DNA of 5,767 nt from assembly GCA_025464025.1 (NCBI GenBank), contig JAODBP010000193.1, positions 1 to 5,767 on the forward strand, written 5' to 3'. Positions 1 to 5,767 of this stretch are shown one piece after another (position 1 is the stretch's first letter; the number at the start of each line of letters is the position of its first letter). Made by a program: the position numbers and the translations under genes. The DNA is from Actinomycetes bacterium (GTDB taxonomy: Bacteria > Actinomycetota > Acidimicrobiia > Acidimicrobiales > CADCSY01). The notes below the pieces were generated by a model, which was not told the DNA's origin, did no database searches, and worked only from the letters and a program-made list of their open reading frames with translations.

Positions 1-1
1 G

Positions 2-118
2 CCGCCGCCCGGCGGCCCGCCCCGCTCCAACACCGGCAAGCCGATCCCGCCGCCGCCCGGCGGTCCGCCCCGCTCGGTCACCGGCAAGCCGATCCCGCCG
101 CCGCCCGGTGGTCGTCCC
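2..118 (+). repeat. 48-base in-frame tandem repeat in the infB N-terminal arm
   Basis: Codons 2-46 and 47-94 encode the same 16-residue unit, [10 protein letters not shown](N/V)TGKPI; the first copy lacks one Pro codon because the window begins there. A third, decaying copy (PPPPGGRPG) starts at 95. The two full copies differ at only a few bases. The array may extend further left. The unit is proline-rich, in frame, and part of the disordered arm of IF-2, so it changes arm length without breaking the protein. Confidence 0.85.
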
Positions 119-2194
119 GGCCCGACCGGCCGCACCGCCGGTCCTGCCGGCGCCGGCCGTCCCGCTGGTGGTGGTGCCGGTCGCCCCGGTGGCTACAACA
201 GCGGTGGTCCCGGTGGTCGCCCCGGCGGTCCGCCGCCGCTGCGTCCCGGTCAGGTCCCCGGTGCCGGTGGCCGGCCCGGCGGTCCCGGTGGTCGCCCCGG
301 CGGTCCCCGTCGGCCCCGCCGCGGTGGAGGCCGTCGTCGTCGGAACCGCGAGGAGCTGCTCCCGCAGAACCTCATGAGCTACACCGCCTCGAACGCGCCC
401 GTGCCCGAGGGCACGATCGTGATCGAGCGCGGGGCCACGGCCAAGGACGTCGCGCCCAAGCTCAACCGGTCGGTCGCCGACATCGTCCGCTTCCTGCTCC
501 AGCAGGGCGAGATGGTCACGGCCACCCAGACCCTGTCCGACGACATGATCGAGCTCTTCGCCGCCGAGGTCGGCGCCGAGATCCGCATGGTCGACCCGGG
601 CGAGGAGCAGGAGGTCGGCCTCCTCGAGCTGCTCGACGTCATGGACGCCGAGGACGAGGACGAGACGCTGCTCCGGCCGCGCCCGCCGGTCATCACGGTC
701 ATGGGCCACGTCGACCACGGCAAGACGCTGCTGCTCGACAAGCTCCGCTCGGCCAACGTCGTCGCCGGCGAGGCCGGTGGCATCACCCAGCACATCGGCG
801 CCTACCAGGTGGAGAAGGACGGTCAGCTGCTGACGTTCCTCGACACCCCGGGCCACGAGGCGTTCACCTCGATGCGGGCCCGCGGCGCCGACGCCACCGA
901 CATCGTGATCCTCGTGGTGGCGGCCGACGACGGCGTCATGCCCACGACGATCGAGGCGATCGCCCATGCCAGGGCGGCCGAGGTGCCGATCATCGTGGCC
1001 ATCAACAAGATCGACCGCGAGGGCTCCCAGCCCGACCGGGTCCGCCAGCAGCTCTCCGACCAGGGCCTCGTGCCCGAGGAGTGGGGCGGCGACACGATCA
1101 TGGTGGAGATCTCCGCCCTCCAGGACCTGGGCCTCGACGACCTGCTCGAGCAGATCCTCGTCGTCGCCGAGCTCGAGGAGCTGCGCTCCAACCCCGACGG
1201 CCGCGCCTACGGCGTGGTCCTCGAGGCCAAGCTCGACACCGGCAAGGGGCCCATCGCCACCGTGCTCGTGCAGCGCGGCAACCTCAAGGTCGGCGACCCG
1301 ATGGTCGCCGGTCCGGCCTGGGGCCGGGTGCGCGCCCTCATCAACGACCGGGGCGAGCAGGTCAAGGAAGCTGGGCCGTCCACGCCCGTGCAGGTCCTCG
1401 GCCTGTCCGACGTGGCCGACGCCGGTGACGACTTCGTGGTCGCCCCCGACGACAAGACCGCCCGCAAGGTGGGCGAGCGCCGGGCCGGGTACGCGGCGAT
1501 CCGCGACCGGGCCGCCGACGCCTCGCCGATCAAGGCCGGCGTGAAGCTCGAGGACATCTTCGAGCAGATCCAGAAGGGCGAGGCGGCCACGTTCAACGTG
1601 GTCCTCAAGACCGACGTCACCGGCACGCTCGAGGCCATCACCGAGTCGCTCCGCAAGCTCGAGCGCGACGACGTGAAGATCCAGTTCGTCCATCGCGCCG
1701 TCGGCGGCATCACCGAGAACGACGTGCAGCTGGCCGCCACGACCGACGCCACGATCATCGGCTTCAACGTCCGCCCCGACCGCAAGGGTCGGGCGCTGGC
1801 GGACACCGAGGGCGTCGAGATCCGGACCTACGAGATCATCTACCAGGTCATCGAGGACATCCAGAACGCCATGCTCGGCATGCTCGCTCCGGAGTACGAA
1901 GAGGTCGTCACCGGTGATGCCGAGGTGCGGGAGATCTACTCGGTCCCGCGGATCGGCAAGATCGCCGGTTGCTACGTCCTCAACGGCGTCATCACCCGGA
2001 ACTCGAAGGTGCGCTTCATCCGCGAGGGCACGATCATCTGGAAGGGCGCCGTCCAGTCGCTCAAGCGGTTCAAGGACGACGCCCGCGAGGTCCGCGAGGG
2101 CTTCGAGTGCGGCATCGGCCTCACCGACTTCCAGGACCTCCGCCCCGGCGACATCATCGAGACGTTCGAGGAGCGGGAGATCCCCCGCGTCTAG
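2..2194 (+). CDS. infB: Translation initiation factor IF-2, 5'-partial
   Basis: IF-2 is the GTPase that brings fMet-tRNA to the 30S subunit and promotes 50S joining. The frame is open from base 2 to the TAG at 2192-2194, giving 730 visible residues; the true start lies left of the window. The ATG at 374 (visible residue 125) is internal: the frame upstream has no stop and encodes the Pro/Gly/Arg-rich arm and the basic [12 protein letters not shown] stretch that normally precede the IF2N domain. Counting from that Met: IF2N domain about 15-73; G domain with G1 GHVDHGKT 111-118, G2 GITQHIG 136-142, G3 DTPGH 157-161, G4 NKID 211-214, G5 SAL 247-249; then beta-barrel domain II, domain III, and the fMet-binding C2 domain with GFECGIG near 576-582. 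All GTPase motifs are intact. A small variation is DGVMPTT at 186-192, where most relatives have MPQT. It is the first visible gene of the operon. Confidence 0.97.
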   Translation, partial: PPPGGPPRSNTGKPIPPPPGGPPRSVTGKPIPPPPGGRPGPTGRTAGPAGAGRPAGGGAGRPGGYNSGGPGGRPGGPPPLRPGQVPGAGGRPGGPGGRPGGPRRPRRGGGRRRRNREELLPQNLMSYTASNAPVPEGTIVIERGATAKDVAPKLNRSVADIVRFLLQQGEMVTATQTLSDDMIELFAAEVGAEIRMVDPGEEQEVGLLELLDVMDAEDEDETLLRPRPPVITVMGHVDHGKTLLLDKLRSANVVAGEAGGITQHIGAYQVEKDGQLLTFLDTPGHEAFTSMRARGADATDIVILVVAADDGVMPTTIEAIAHARAAEVPIIVAINKIDREGSQPDRVRQQLSDQGLVPEEWGGDTIMVEISALQDLGLDDLLEQILVVAELEELRSNPDGRAYGVVLEAKLDTGKGPIATVLVQRGNLKVGDPMVAGPAWGRVRALINDRGEQVKEAGPSTPVQVLGLSDVADAGDDFVVAPDDKTARKVGERRAGYAAIRDRAADASPIKAGVKLEDIFEQIQKGEAATFNVVLKTDVTGTLEAITESLRKLERDDVKIQFVHRAVGGITENDVQLAATTDATIIGFNVRPDRKGRALADTEGVEIRTYEIIYQVIEDIQNAMLGMLAPEYEEVVTGDAEVREIYSVPRIGKIAGCYVLNGVITRNSKVRFIREGTIIWKGAVQSLKRFKDDAREVREGFECGIGLTDFQDLRPGDIIETFEEREIPRV
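206..306 (+). repeat. 26-base exact direct repeat in the infB arm (206-231 and 281-306)
   Basis: The same 26 bases occur at 206-231 and 281-306, exactly 75 bases (25 codons) apart and in frame, each encoding GPGGRPGGP after a Gly codon. The stretch between them is also Gly/Pro/Arg-rich. This looks like duplication of a short coding module inside a low-complexity region and not like a mobile element. It is followed at 308-349 by a strongly basic segment with an RRRR run. Confidence 0.8.
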
Positions 2195-2204
2195 TGCCGC
2201 TCGT

Positions 2205-2237
2205 CCTCGCCGCACGCCCTCGGGCGGCGCGGCGAGG
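2205..2237 (+). promoter_or_regulatory. Strong hairpin in the infB-rbfA gap
   Basis: A perfect 9-bp stem pairs 2205-2213 (cctcgccgc) with 2229-2237 (gcggcgagg). An inner 4-bp stem, 2215-2218 with 2223-2226, closes a ctcg tetraloop. It starts 10 bases after the infB stop and ends 20 bases before the rbfA ribosome-binding site, which it leaves free. There is no T-run after it. It could be a partial terminator or attenuator, a processing site, or an mRNA stabiliser; the sequence does not decide which. Confidence 0.5.
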
Positions 2238-2257
2238 GCCTTCGGCGTCGGCGCGGT

Positions 2258-2264
2258 GGAGAGG
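2258..2264 (+). promoter_or_regulatory. Ribosome-binding site of rbfA
   Basis: The purine stretch ggagagg ends 5 bases before the ATG at 2270. It is the best Shine-Dalgarno match at any gene start in the window, and it favours the ATG at 2270 over the internal ATG at 2321. Confidence 0.7.
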
Positions 2265-2269
2265 AACCC

Positions 2270-2668
2270 ATGAAGAAGCAGCGCCGGAACCGAGGCCAGA
2301 GCAACGAGCGGTACCCCCGCATGGCCCGGGTGAACGAGCTGTGCCGCGAGATCCTCGCCGACGAGCTCGAACTGATCGAGGACGAGCGGCTCGAGCTGGT
2401 CACGATCATCAACGTCGACGTCGACCCCGACCTGCGTCGCGCCCGCGTCGACTTCTCGTCGCTGGGCGAGGGTGAGGACGAGGCGGCCGAGGCGCTCGAG
2501 GAGCACCGCCACCGGTTGCAGTCGGCGATCGCCAAGCAGGCCCGGCTGCGCAACACGCCCGAGCTGCGGTTCTCGGTCGACACGGTGATCCAGTACGCGG
2601 CGCGCATCGAGGAGCTGCTGGCCGCCCAGCCGCCGATCCCGGAGCGCGACGAGGACGACGATGCCTGA
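2270..2668 (+). CDS. rbfA: 30S ribosome-binding factor A
   Basis: RbfA is a small KH-fold protein that binds the immature 30S subunit and helps finish the 5' end of 16S rRNA. The 132-residue product has the usual length. Visible family features are the helix RMARVNELCREILADELE (17-34), the strand-turn VDVDPDLRRARV (49-60), and the conserved LRNTPELRFSVDTVIQYAARIEELL (93-117). The N-terminus (KKQRRNR) is basic and the last residues (ERDEDDDA) are acidic, a tail common in the family. A second Met at residue 18 is possible, but the strong ribosome-binding site supports the first. The gene follows infB after 75 bases, and its TGA overlaps the truB start by 8 bases (ATGCCTGA), so the two are probably translationally coupled. 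Confidence 0.95.
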   Translation: MKKQRRNRGQSNERYPRMARVNELCREILADELELIEDERLELVTIINVDVDPDLRRARVDFSSLGEGEDEAAEALEEHRHRLQSAIAKQARLRNTPELRFSVDTVIQYAARIEELLAAQPPIPERDEDDDA

Positions 2669-3521
2669 CGGTCCCGACGGTCTCGCGGTCGTCGACAAGC
2701 AGCCCGGCTGGACGTCGCACGACGTGGTGGCCAAGGCCCGCGGCATCCTCGGCACCAAGAAGGTCGGCCACTCCGGGACGCTCGACCCCGACGCCACGGG
2801 CGTGCTGCTGCTCGGCGTGGGCAAGGCCACCCGGCTGCTGCGCTTCCTCGGCTCGCTGCCCAAGACCTACGTCGGTGAGGTCGTGCTCGGCACCGAGACC
2901 AACACCCTCGACGCCTCCGGCGAGGTGACGGCCCGCTGGGAGATGCGGTCGGTCACGCCCGAGGAGTTCCGGGAGGAGGCGGCCGCCTTCGTCGGCGACA
3001 TCGAACAGATCCCGCCGATGGTCTCGGCCGTGAAGGTCGGCGGCAAGCGCCTGCACGAGCTGGCCCGCGAGGGCAAGGAGGTCGACCGCGACCCGCGCCC
3101 GGTCACCATCCACCGGCTCGAGGTCACCGAGACCGACGACCCGCTGGTGTACGGCATCGAGGTCGAGTGCTCGTCGGGCACCTACATCCGCACGCTCGCC
3201 GCCGACATCGGCCGCGAGCTCGGCGGTGGGGCCCACCTGCGCAACCTCCGGCGCACGGCGATCGGTCCGCACACGCTGGCCGAGGCCCACCTGCTCGAAG
3301 ACGTCCAGCTCCTGCCCATGACGGCCACCGTCGCCCACCTCGAACAGGTCACCGTCGACGACGAGACCGCTCGCCTCGTGGTGCAGGGCCGCAAGCTCGA
3401 CCTCGTGCCCCACGGCCACCTCACCGCCGTCCTCACCGCCTCGGGCGACCTCCTCGCCGTGTACCAGGGGGGCAAGCCCGAGGTCGTCCTCATGCAACCG
3501 GCGGACCTGGCCCACCAGTAG
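2661..3521 (+). CDS. truB: tRNA pseudouridine(55) synthase
   Basis: TruB converts U55 in the T-arm of tRNAs to pseudouridine and also acts as a tRNA chaperone. The 286-residue product opens directly with the catalytic domain (GLAVVDKQPGWTSHDVV, 7-23). The signature KVGHSGTLDPDATGVLLLGVG at 34-54 carries the catalytic Asp42. Further family motifs are KTY at 68-70, IPPMVSAVKVGGKRLHELAREG at 117-138, and SSGTYIRTLAADIG at 171-184 with the conserved Arg177. Residues from about 225 on form the C-terminal domain seen in actinobacterial TruB. The start overlaps the end of rbfA by 8 bases, with gagg at 2651-2654 six bases before the ATG as its ribosome-binding site. The TAG stop at 3519 lies in the same frame as the following ribF gene. 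Confidence 0.96.
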   Translation: MPDGPDGLAVVDKQPGWTSHDVVAKARGILGTKKVGHSGTLDPDATGVLLLGVGKATRLLRFLGSLPKTYVGEVVLGTETNTLDASGEVTARWEMRSVTPEEFREEAAAFVGDIEQIPPMVSAVKVGGKRLHELAREGKEVDRDPRPVTIHRLEVTETDDPLVYGIEVECSSGTYIRTLAADIGRELGGGAHLRNLRRTAIGPHTLAEAHLLEDVQLLPMTATVAHLEQVTVDDETARLVVQGRKLDLVPHGHLTAVLTASGDLLAVYQGGKPEVVLMQPADLAHQ

Positions 3522-3533
3522 CGTCGATCGCCT

Positions 3534-4478
3534 GTGCAGGTGATCACCGACGCCGAGAGCTGCCCCCGCCCGGACGAGGGCACGGCCGTCACCATCGGCT
3601 TCTTCGACGGCGTCCACCTCGGCCACCAGGTCGTCATCGGCGAGGTCCGCCGGCTGGCCGCCGAGCTCGGGGCCCGCACCGCCGTCGTCACCTTCGACCG
3701 GCACCCGGCCACCGTCGTGCGGCCGACGTCGGCGCCGAAGCTGCTCACCACGCTCGACCAGCGGCTCGAGCTCCTCGCCGCCACCGGGATCGACTACGCC
3801 GTCGTCGTCCACTTCGACGAGGAGCGCTCGCTCGAGTCGGCCGAGGACTTCGTGCGCCACGAGCTCGTCGACTGCCTCGGGGCCCGGGCCGTGGTGGTCG
3901 GTGCCGACTTCCACTTCGGGCACGGCCGCAAGGGCGACGTCGCCCTGCTCGAGCGGATGGGCGGCGAGCACGGCTTCGAGGTCGACGGCGTGGAGCTGGT
4001 GGCCTCGGGGTCGCAGGGCGCCCGGTCGGTCTCGTCGACCGCCATCCGGGACGCCCTCGCCGCCGGCGACGTCGAGGGCGCCAAGCGGATGCTGGGCCGG
4101 CCCCACGAGGTGCGGGGCGTGGTGCAGCCCGGCGACCAGCGAGGCCGTGACCTCGGCTTCCCGACGGCGAACGTGGCCGTGTCCGACGAGCTGCTCCTCC
4201 CGGCCGACGGGATCTACGCCGGGTGGTACGTCCGCCCGGACGGGACGAGGCTGCCCACCGCGATCTCGCTCGGGCGCCGACCGACGTTCTACGAGGCCCA
4301 GCCGTACTCGCTCCTGGAGGCTCATGTCCTCGACTTCTCCGGCGATCTGTACGGAGAGGAGGCATCTGTGCGATTCGTCGCTCGCCTCCGTGGGGAGGAG
4401 AGGTTCGACTCTGTGGACGCCCTGGTTGAGCAGATCGGACGGGACGTGACCCGCGCACGGGAGCTCCTCCTCCCGTGA
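3534..4478 (+). CDS. ribF: Bifunctional riboflavin kinase / FAD synthetase
   Basis: RibF makes FMN from riboflavin and ATP (kinase) and then FAD from FMN and ATP (adenylyltransferase), in the cytoplasm. The 314-residue length is typical. The N-terminal nucleotidyltransferase domain shows GFFDGVHLGH (22-31), TFDRHP (53-58), VVGADFHFGHGRKGD (121-135) and SSTAIR (167-172). The C-terminal kinase domain shows LGFPTAN (207-213), LGRRPTF (246-252) and LLEAHVLDFSGDLYG (260-274), whose Glu262 fits the catalytic base. The chosen start is the GTG at 3534, 12 bases after truB; a GTG at 3540 is the only close alternative. No clear Shine-Dalgarno precedes either, so translation probably depends on ribosomes finishing truB. 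The last 52 codons have unusually many A/T-ending codons. The stop overlaps the next gene. Confidence 0.95.
   Translation: MQVITDAESCPRPDEGTAVTIGFFDGVHLGHQVVIGEVRRLAAELGARTAVVTFDRHPATVVRPTSAPKLLTTLDQRLELLAATGIDYAVVVHFDEERSLESAEDFVRHELVDCLGARAVVVGADFHFGHGRKGDVALLERMGGEHGFEVDGVELVASGSQGARSVSSTAIRDALAAGDVEGAKRMLGRPHEVRGVVQPGDQRGRDLGFPTANVAVSDELLLPADGIYAGWYVRPDGTRLPTAISLGRRPTFYEAQPYSLLEAHVLDFSGDLYGEEASVRFVARLRGEERFDSVDALVEQIGRDVTRARELLLP
4456..4477 (+). promoter_or_regulatory. Hairpin burying the hydrolase ribosome-binding region
   Basis: A perfect 8-bp stem pairs 4456-4463 (cacgggag) with 4470-4477 (ctcccgtg) around a 6-base loop (ctcctc). The left arm contains the only Shine-Dalgarno-like stretch (gggag, 4459-4463) before the hydrolase gene, and the right arm includes its GTG codon (4475-4477). 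The element lies inside the end of ribF. If it forms in mRNA it would block independent initiation and open when a ribosome reaches the ribF stop. Confidence 0.45.
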
Positions 4479-5569
4479 TGGCTGCTGTCCATCGGGTGGA
4501 GGCACCGGTCGAGGGGCCGGAGCCGGCGACCGACCACGGGACCGTCCCGGTCCCGCGGCTGGCCCGCCACGTCCTCCGCCTCGACGACGGGCACCAGGTG
4601 CAGGTCGCCATCGCCGGTCGGGGCGTGCCGCTCGTCGTCGTCCACGGCTTCACCGCCGAGGGCTTCCTCTACGCCCAGACCCTGTCGCGGCTGGTGTCGT
4701 GCGGGTTCAAGGTGATCGCCGTCGACACCGCGGGCCACGGCGGGACGGCCGGGCTCACGGGTGGGGGCGGCGGTGACCTCGCCGGCTACGCCGAGCTGCT
4801 GGGCCGGGTCATCGACCACCTGGGCATCAAGCGGGCCGTCCTCATGGGGCACTCGATGGGTGGGCGCCTCGTCACCGAGTACGCCGCCAACCACCCCGAT
4901 CGAGCCATCGCCGTGGTGCTGGTCGACGCCATCGTCGGCGAGGCGTGGGACCGGCGGGTGGCGGCGTCGCGGGTGATGCCGCCGATCATGCTGGCCACCG
5001 GTGCCGTGCTCCTGGCCGACACGGCCACGACGCTGCCGATGCTCAAAGACCCGCGGCAGGCCGTCAAGCTGGGCCGGCTGTGGGCGCCCAACGCCCTGCA
5101 CAACCTGCGGCGGCCGTGGGGCCTGCTCGGTGCGGGGATCTCGATCATGCGGTCGGGCCCGAGCCGGTGGATGCTCGAGCGGCTGGCCGAGCAGCTCGTC
5201 CCCGTGTTCGTCATCCACGGCGACAAGGACCTGGCCGTCCCGCTCCAGACGGCGAAGGATGCCGCCGTCCGGGCCCGGGGTGAGCTGATCGTCGTCCACG
5301 GTGCCACCCACGCCTGGCCGCTGAAGGACCCCGACACCATGCCGGCGATCGTGGCCGACCTGCTCGACGACAGCCTCGGCGAGGCGTGCCGGGTCGCCGT
5401 CACCAAGGAGGGCCTGCCCCTCGACGTGGAGGACCTCGGCAAGGTCGAGGCCGTGCTGTGCCGCAAGGGCGCCCTCGTCCTCGACCTCACCCCCGAGATC
5501 CGCTTCGAGCGCGCCCGCGTCCGCAAGGGCAAGCCCCGCTACACCTGGACGAGGTCCTTCCCTCGCTAG
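4475..5569 (+). CDS. Alpha/beta-fold hydrolase, substrate unknown
   Basis: The 364-residue product has a complete alpha/beta-hydrolase core: an oxyanion-hole HGFT at 57-60, the nucleophile elbow GHSMGG at 125-130 with Ser127, a probable acid Asp252 in HGDKDLAVP (248-256), and the general base His279 in HGATHAWP (275-282). The cap region is about 153-230. No signal peptide is seen; a hydrophobic stretch at 169-182 belongs to the cap. Residues from about 303 to the end form a mostly charged, C-terminally basic tail (ending RYTWTRSFPR) that the core fold does not need. A Gly5 run precedes residue 101. The start may be GTG 4475 (4-base overlap with ribF) or the adjacent ATG 4478 (1-base overlap). 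Esterase, lipase or C-C hydrolase activity are all possible. Its place in the operon suggests co-transcription with ribF, not a known shared pathway. Confidence 0.85.
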   Translation: MMAAVHRVEAPVEGPEPATDHGTVPVPRLARHVLRLDDGHQVQVAIAGRGVPLVVVHGFTAEGFLYAQTLSRLVSCGFKVIAVDTAGHGGTAGLTGGGGGDLAGYAELLGRVIDHLGIKRAVLMGHSMGGRLVTEYAANHPDRAIAVVLVDAIVGEAWDRRVAASRVMPPIMLATGAVLLADTATTLPMLKDPRQAVKLGRLWAPNALHNLRRPWGLLGAGISIMRSGPSRWMLERLAEQLVPVFVIHGDKDLAVPLQTAKDAAVRARGELIVVHGATHAWPLKDPDTMPAIVADLLDDSLGEACRVAVTKEGLPLDVEDLGKVEAVLCRKGALVLDLTPEIRFERARVRKGKPRYTWTRSFPR

Positions 5570-5587
5570 CTCCGAACCCGAATGTGC

Positions 5588-5620
5588 GGTCTCAGCGTCC
5601 GGAAACCGGACGCTGAGACC
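5588..5620. terminator. Perfect 15-bp inverted repeat between convergent genes
   Basis: Bases 5588-5602 (ggtctcagcgtccgg) pair perfectly with 5606-5620 around an aaa loop. The repeat begins 18 bases after the hydrolase stop and ends 6 bases before the stop of the convergent minus-strand gene, where a two-way terminator is expected. Neither side has a clear T-run, which is common for terminators in high-GC actinobacteria. A protein-binding palindrome is the less likely alternative. Confidence 0.7.
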
Positions 5621-5626
5621 ACCAGT

Positions 5627-5767
5627 TCAGCGGCTGGCGGCCAGCGCGGCCCGGACGAGCCGGACGACGCCCTCGGGATCGTCCTTCAGCATCTGCCAGG
5701 TGATGCGCAGCACCCGCCATCCGGCGGCCACCAGCTCGGCATCCCGGCGGCGATCAGCCTCGGCTTC
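5627..5767 (-). CDS. C-terminal end of a DUF559/Vsr-like endonuclease-fold protein, partial
   Basis: On the minus strand an open frame enters from the right edge and stops with TGA at 5629-5627, leaving 46 visible residues. They contain EADRRRDAELVAAGWRVLRI followed by TW, then LKDDPEGVVRLVRAAL. The pattern of a charged DRRRD helix, then L..AGWRVLR.TW, then a helix after a Pro is what I know from the C-terminus of DUF559 proteins, which share the Vsr/PD-(D/E)XK fold and are often annotated as endonuclease-domain or AbiEi-like proteins in actinobacteria. The catalytic acidic residues would lie outside the window, so activity cannot be judged. It converges on the hydrolase gene and marks the end of the housekeeping operon. 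A small hairpin (5633-5637 with 5641-5645) falls inside the last codons. Confidence 0.7.
   Translation of the reverse strand, partial: EAEADRRRDAELVAAGWRVLRITWQMLKDDPEGVVRLVRAALAASR

Noticed and set aside
350..376. Internal start of a short IF-2 form at ATG 374
   Set aside because: A gaggag stretch lies at 350-355, but the 18-base spacing is too long, and internal initiation is not otherwise supported.
108..377. An 89-codon frame rich in Val, Pro and Ala
   Set aside because: It is a shifted-frame reading of the repetitive infB arm; the infB frame explains the region better.
1207..1806. Minus-strand open frame of 199 codons inside infB
   Set aside because: Antisense shadow of a conserved gene, rich in Ser, Arg and Thr, with no recognisable domain.
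4426..4460. Promoter for the hydrolase (ttgagc at 4426)
   Set aside because: No acceptable -10 element is found at the right distance; the match is no better than chance.
2409..4505. A 698-codon open frame on the minus strand across rbfA, truB and ribF
   Set aside because: It mirrors three well-recognised genes, has low-complexity composition rich in Arg, Val, Gly, Asp and Glu, and shows no family motif. Long antisense frames are expected at this GC content.
5633..5645. Second small hairpin after the terminator
   Set aside because: The 5-bp stem lies inside the last codons of the minus-strand gene and is common at this GC content.

Overview
This is a high-GC bacterial chromosome segment with G/C-rich third codon positions. 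It carries the distal half of a classical translation and ribosome-maturation operon on the + strand. The IF-2 N-terminal arm is long, rich in Gly/Pro/Arg, and ends in a basic cluster before the IF2N domain. That, with the base composition and the infB-rbfA-truB-ribF order, points to an actinobacterium. A lineage such as Acidimicrobiia is my guess: DUF503 is absent between infB and rbfA, no DHH phosphoesterase follows rbfA, and an alpha/beta hydrolase sits directly after ribF. No ribosomal RNA or other marker is present to prove it.

Layout. Bases 2-2194 are the 3' part of infB (IF-2); the gene starts left of the window. A 75-base gap with a strong hairpin and a good Shine-Dalgarno leads to rbfA (2270-2668). 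rbfA overlaps truB (2661-3521) by 8 bases. ribF follows after 12 bases (GTG start at 3534) in the same frame as truB. ribF ends in a 4-base (GTGA) or 1-base (TGATG) overlap with an alpha/beta-hydrolase gene (4475-5569). A perfect 15-bp inverted repeat at 5588-5620 separates this transcription unit from a convergent minus-strand gene cut by the right edge (5627-5767), whose C-terminus looks like a DUF559/Vsr-like endonuclease-fold protein.

How the genes work together. IF-2 places initiator tRNA on the ribosome, RbfA matures the 30S subunit, and TruB makes pseudouridine 55 in tRNA. RibF converts riboflavin to FMN and FAD, a long-standing neighbour of this cluster without an obvious translational role. 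Tight spacing suggests one transcript with translational coupling. The hydrolase is the accessory member; its substrate cannot be read from sequence.

The window is mostly ordinary housekeeping DNA. I see no defence system, CRISPR array, mobile element, tRNA or rRNA. The points worth a second look are the repeats in the IF-2 arm, a hairpin that buries the ribosome-binding region of the hydrolase, a local drop in codon bias around the ribF/hydrolase junction, the unexplained C-terminal tail of the hydrolase, and the perfect hairpin at the convergent gene end.
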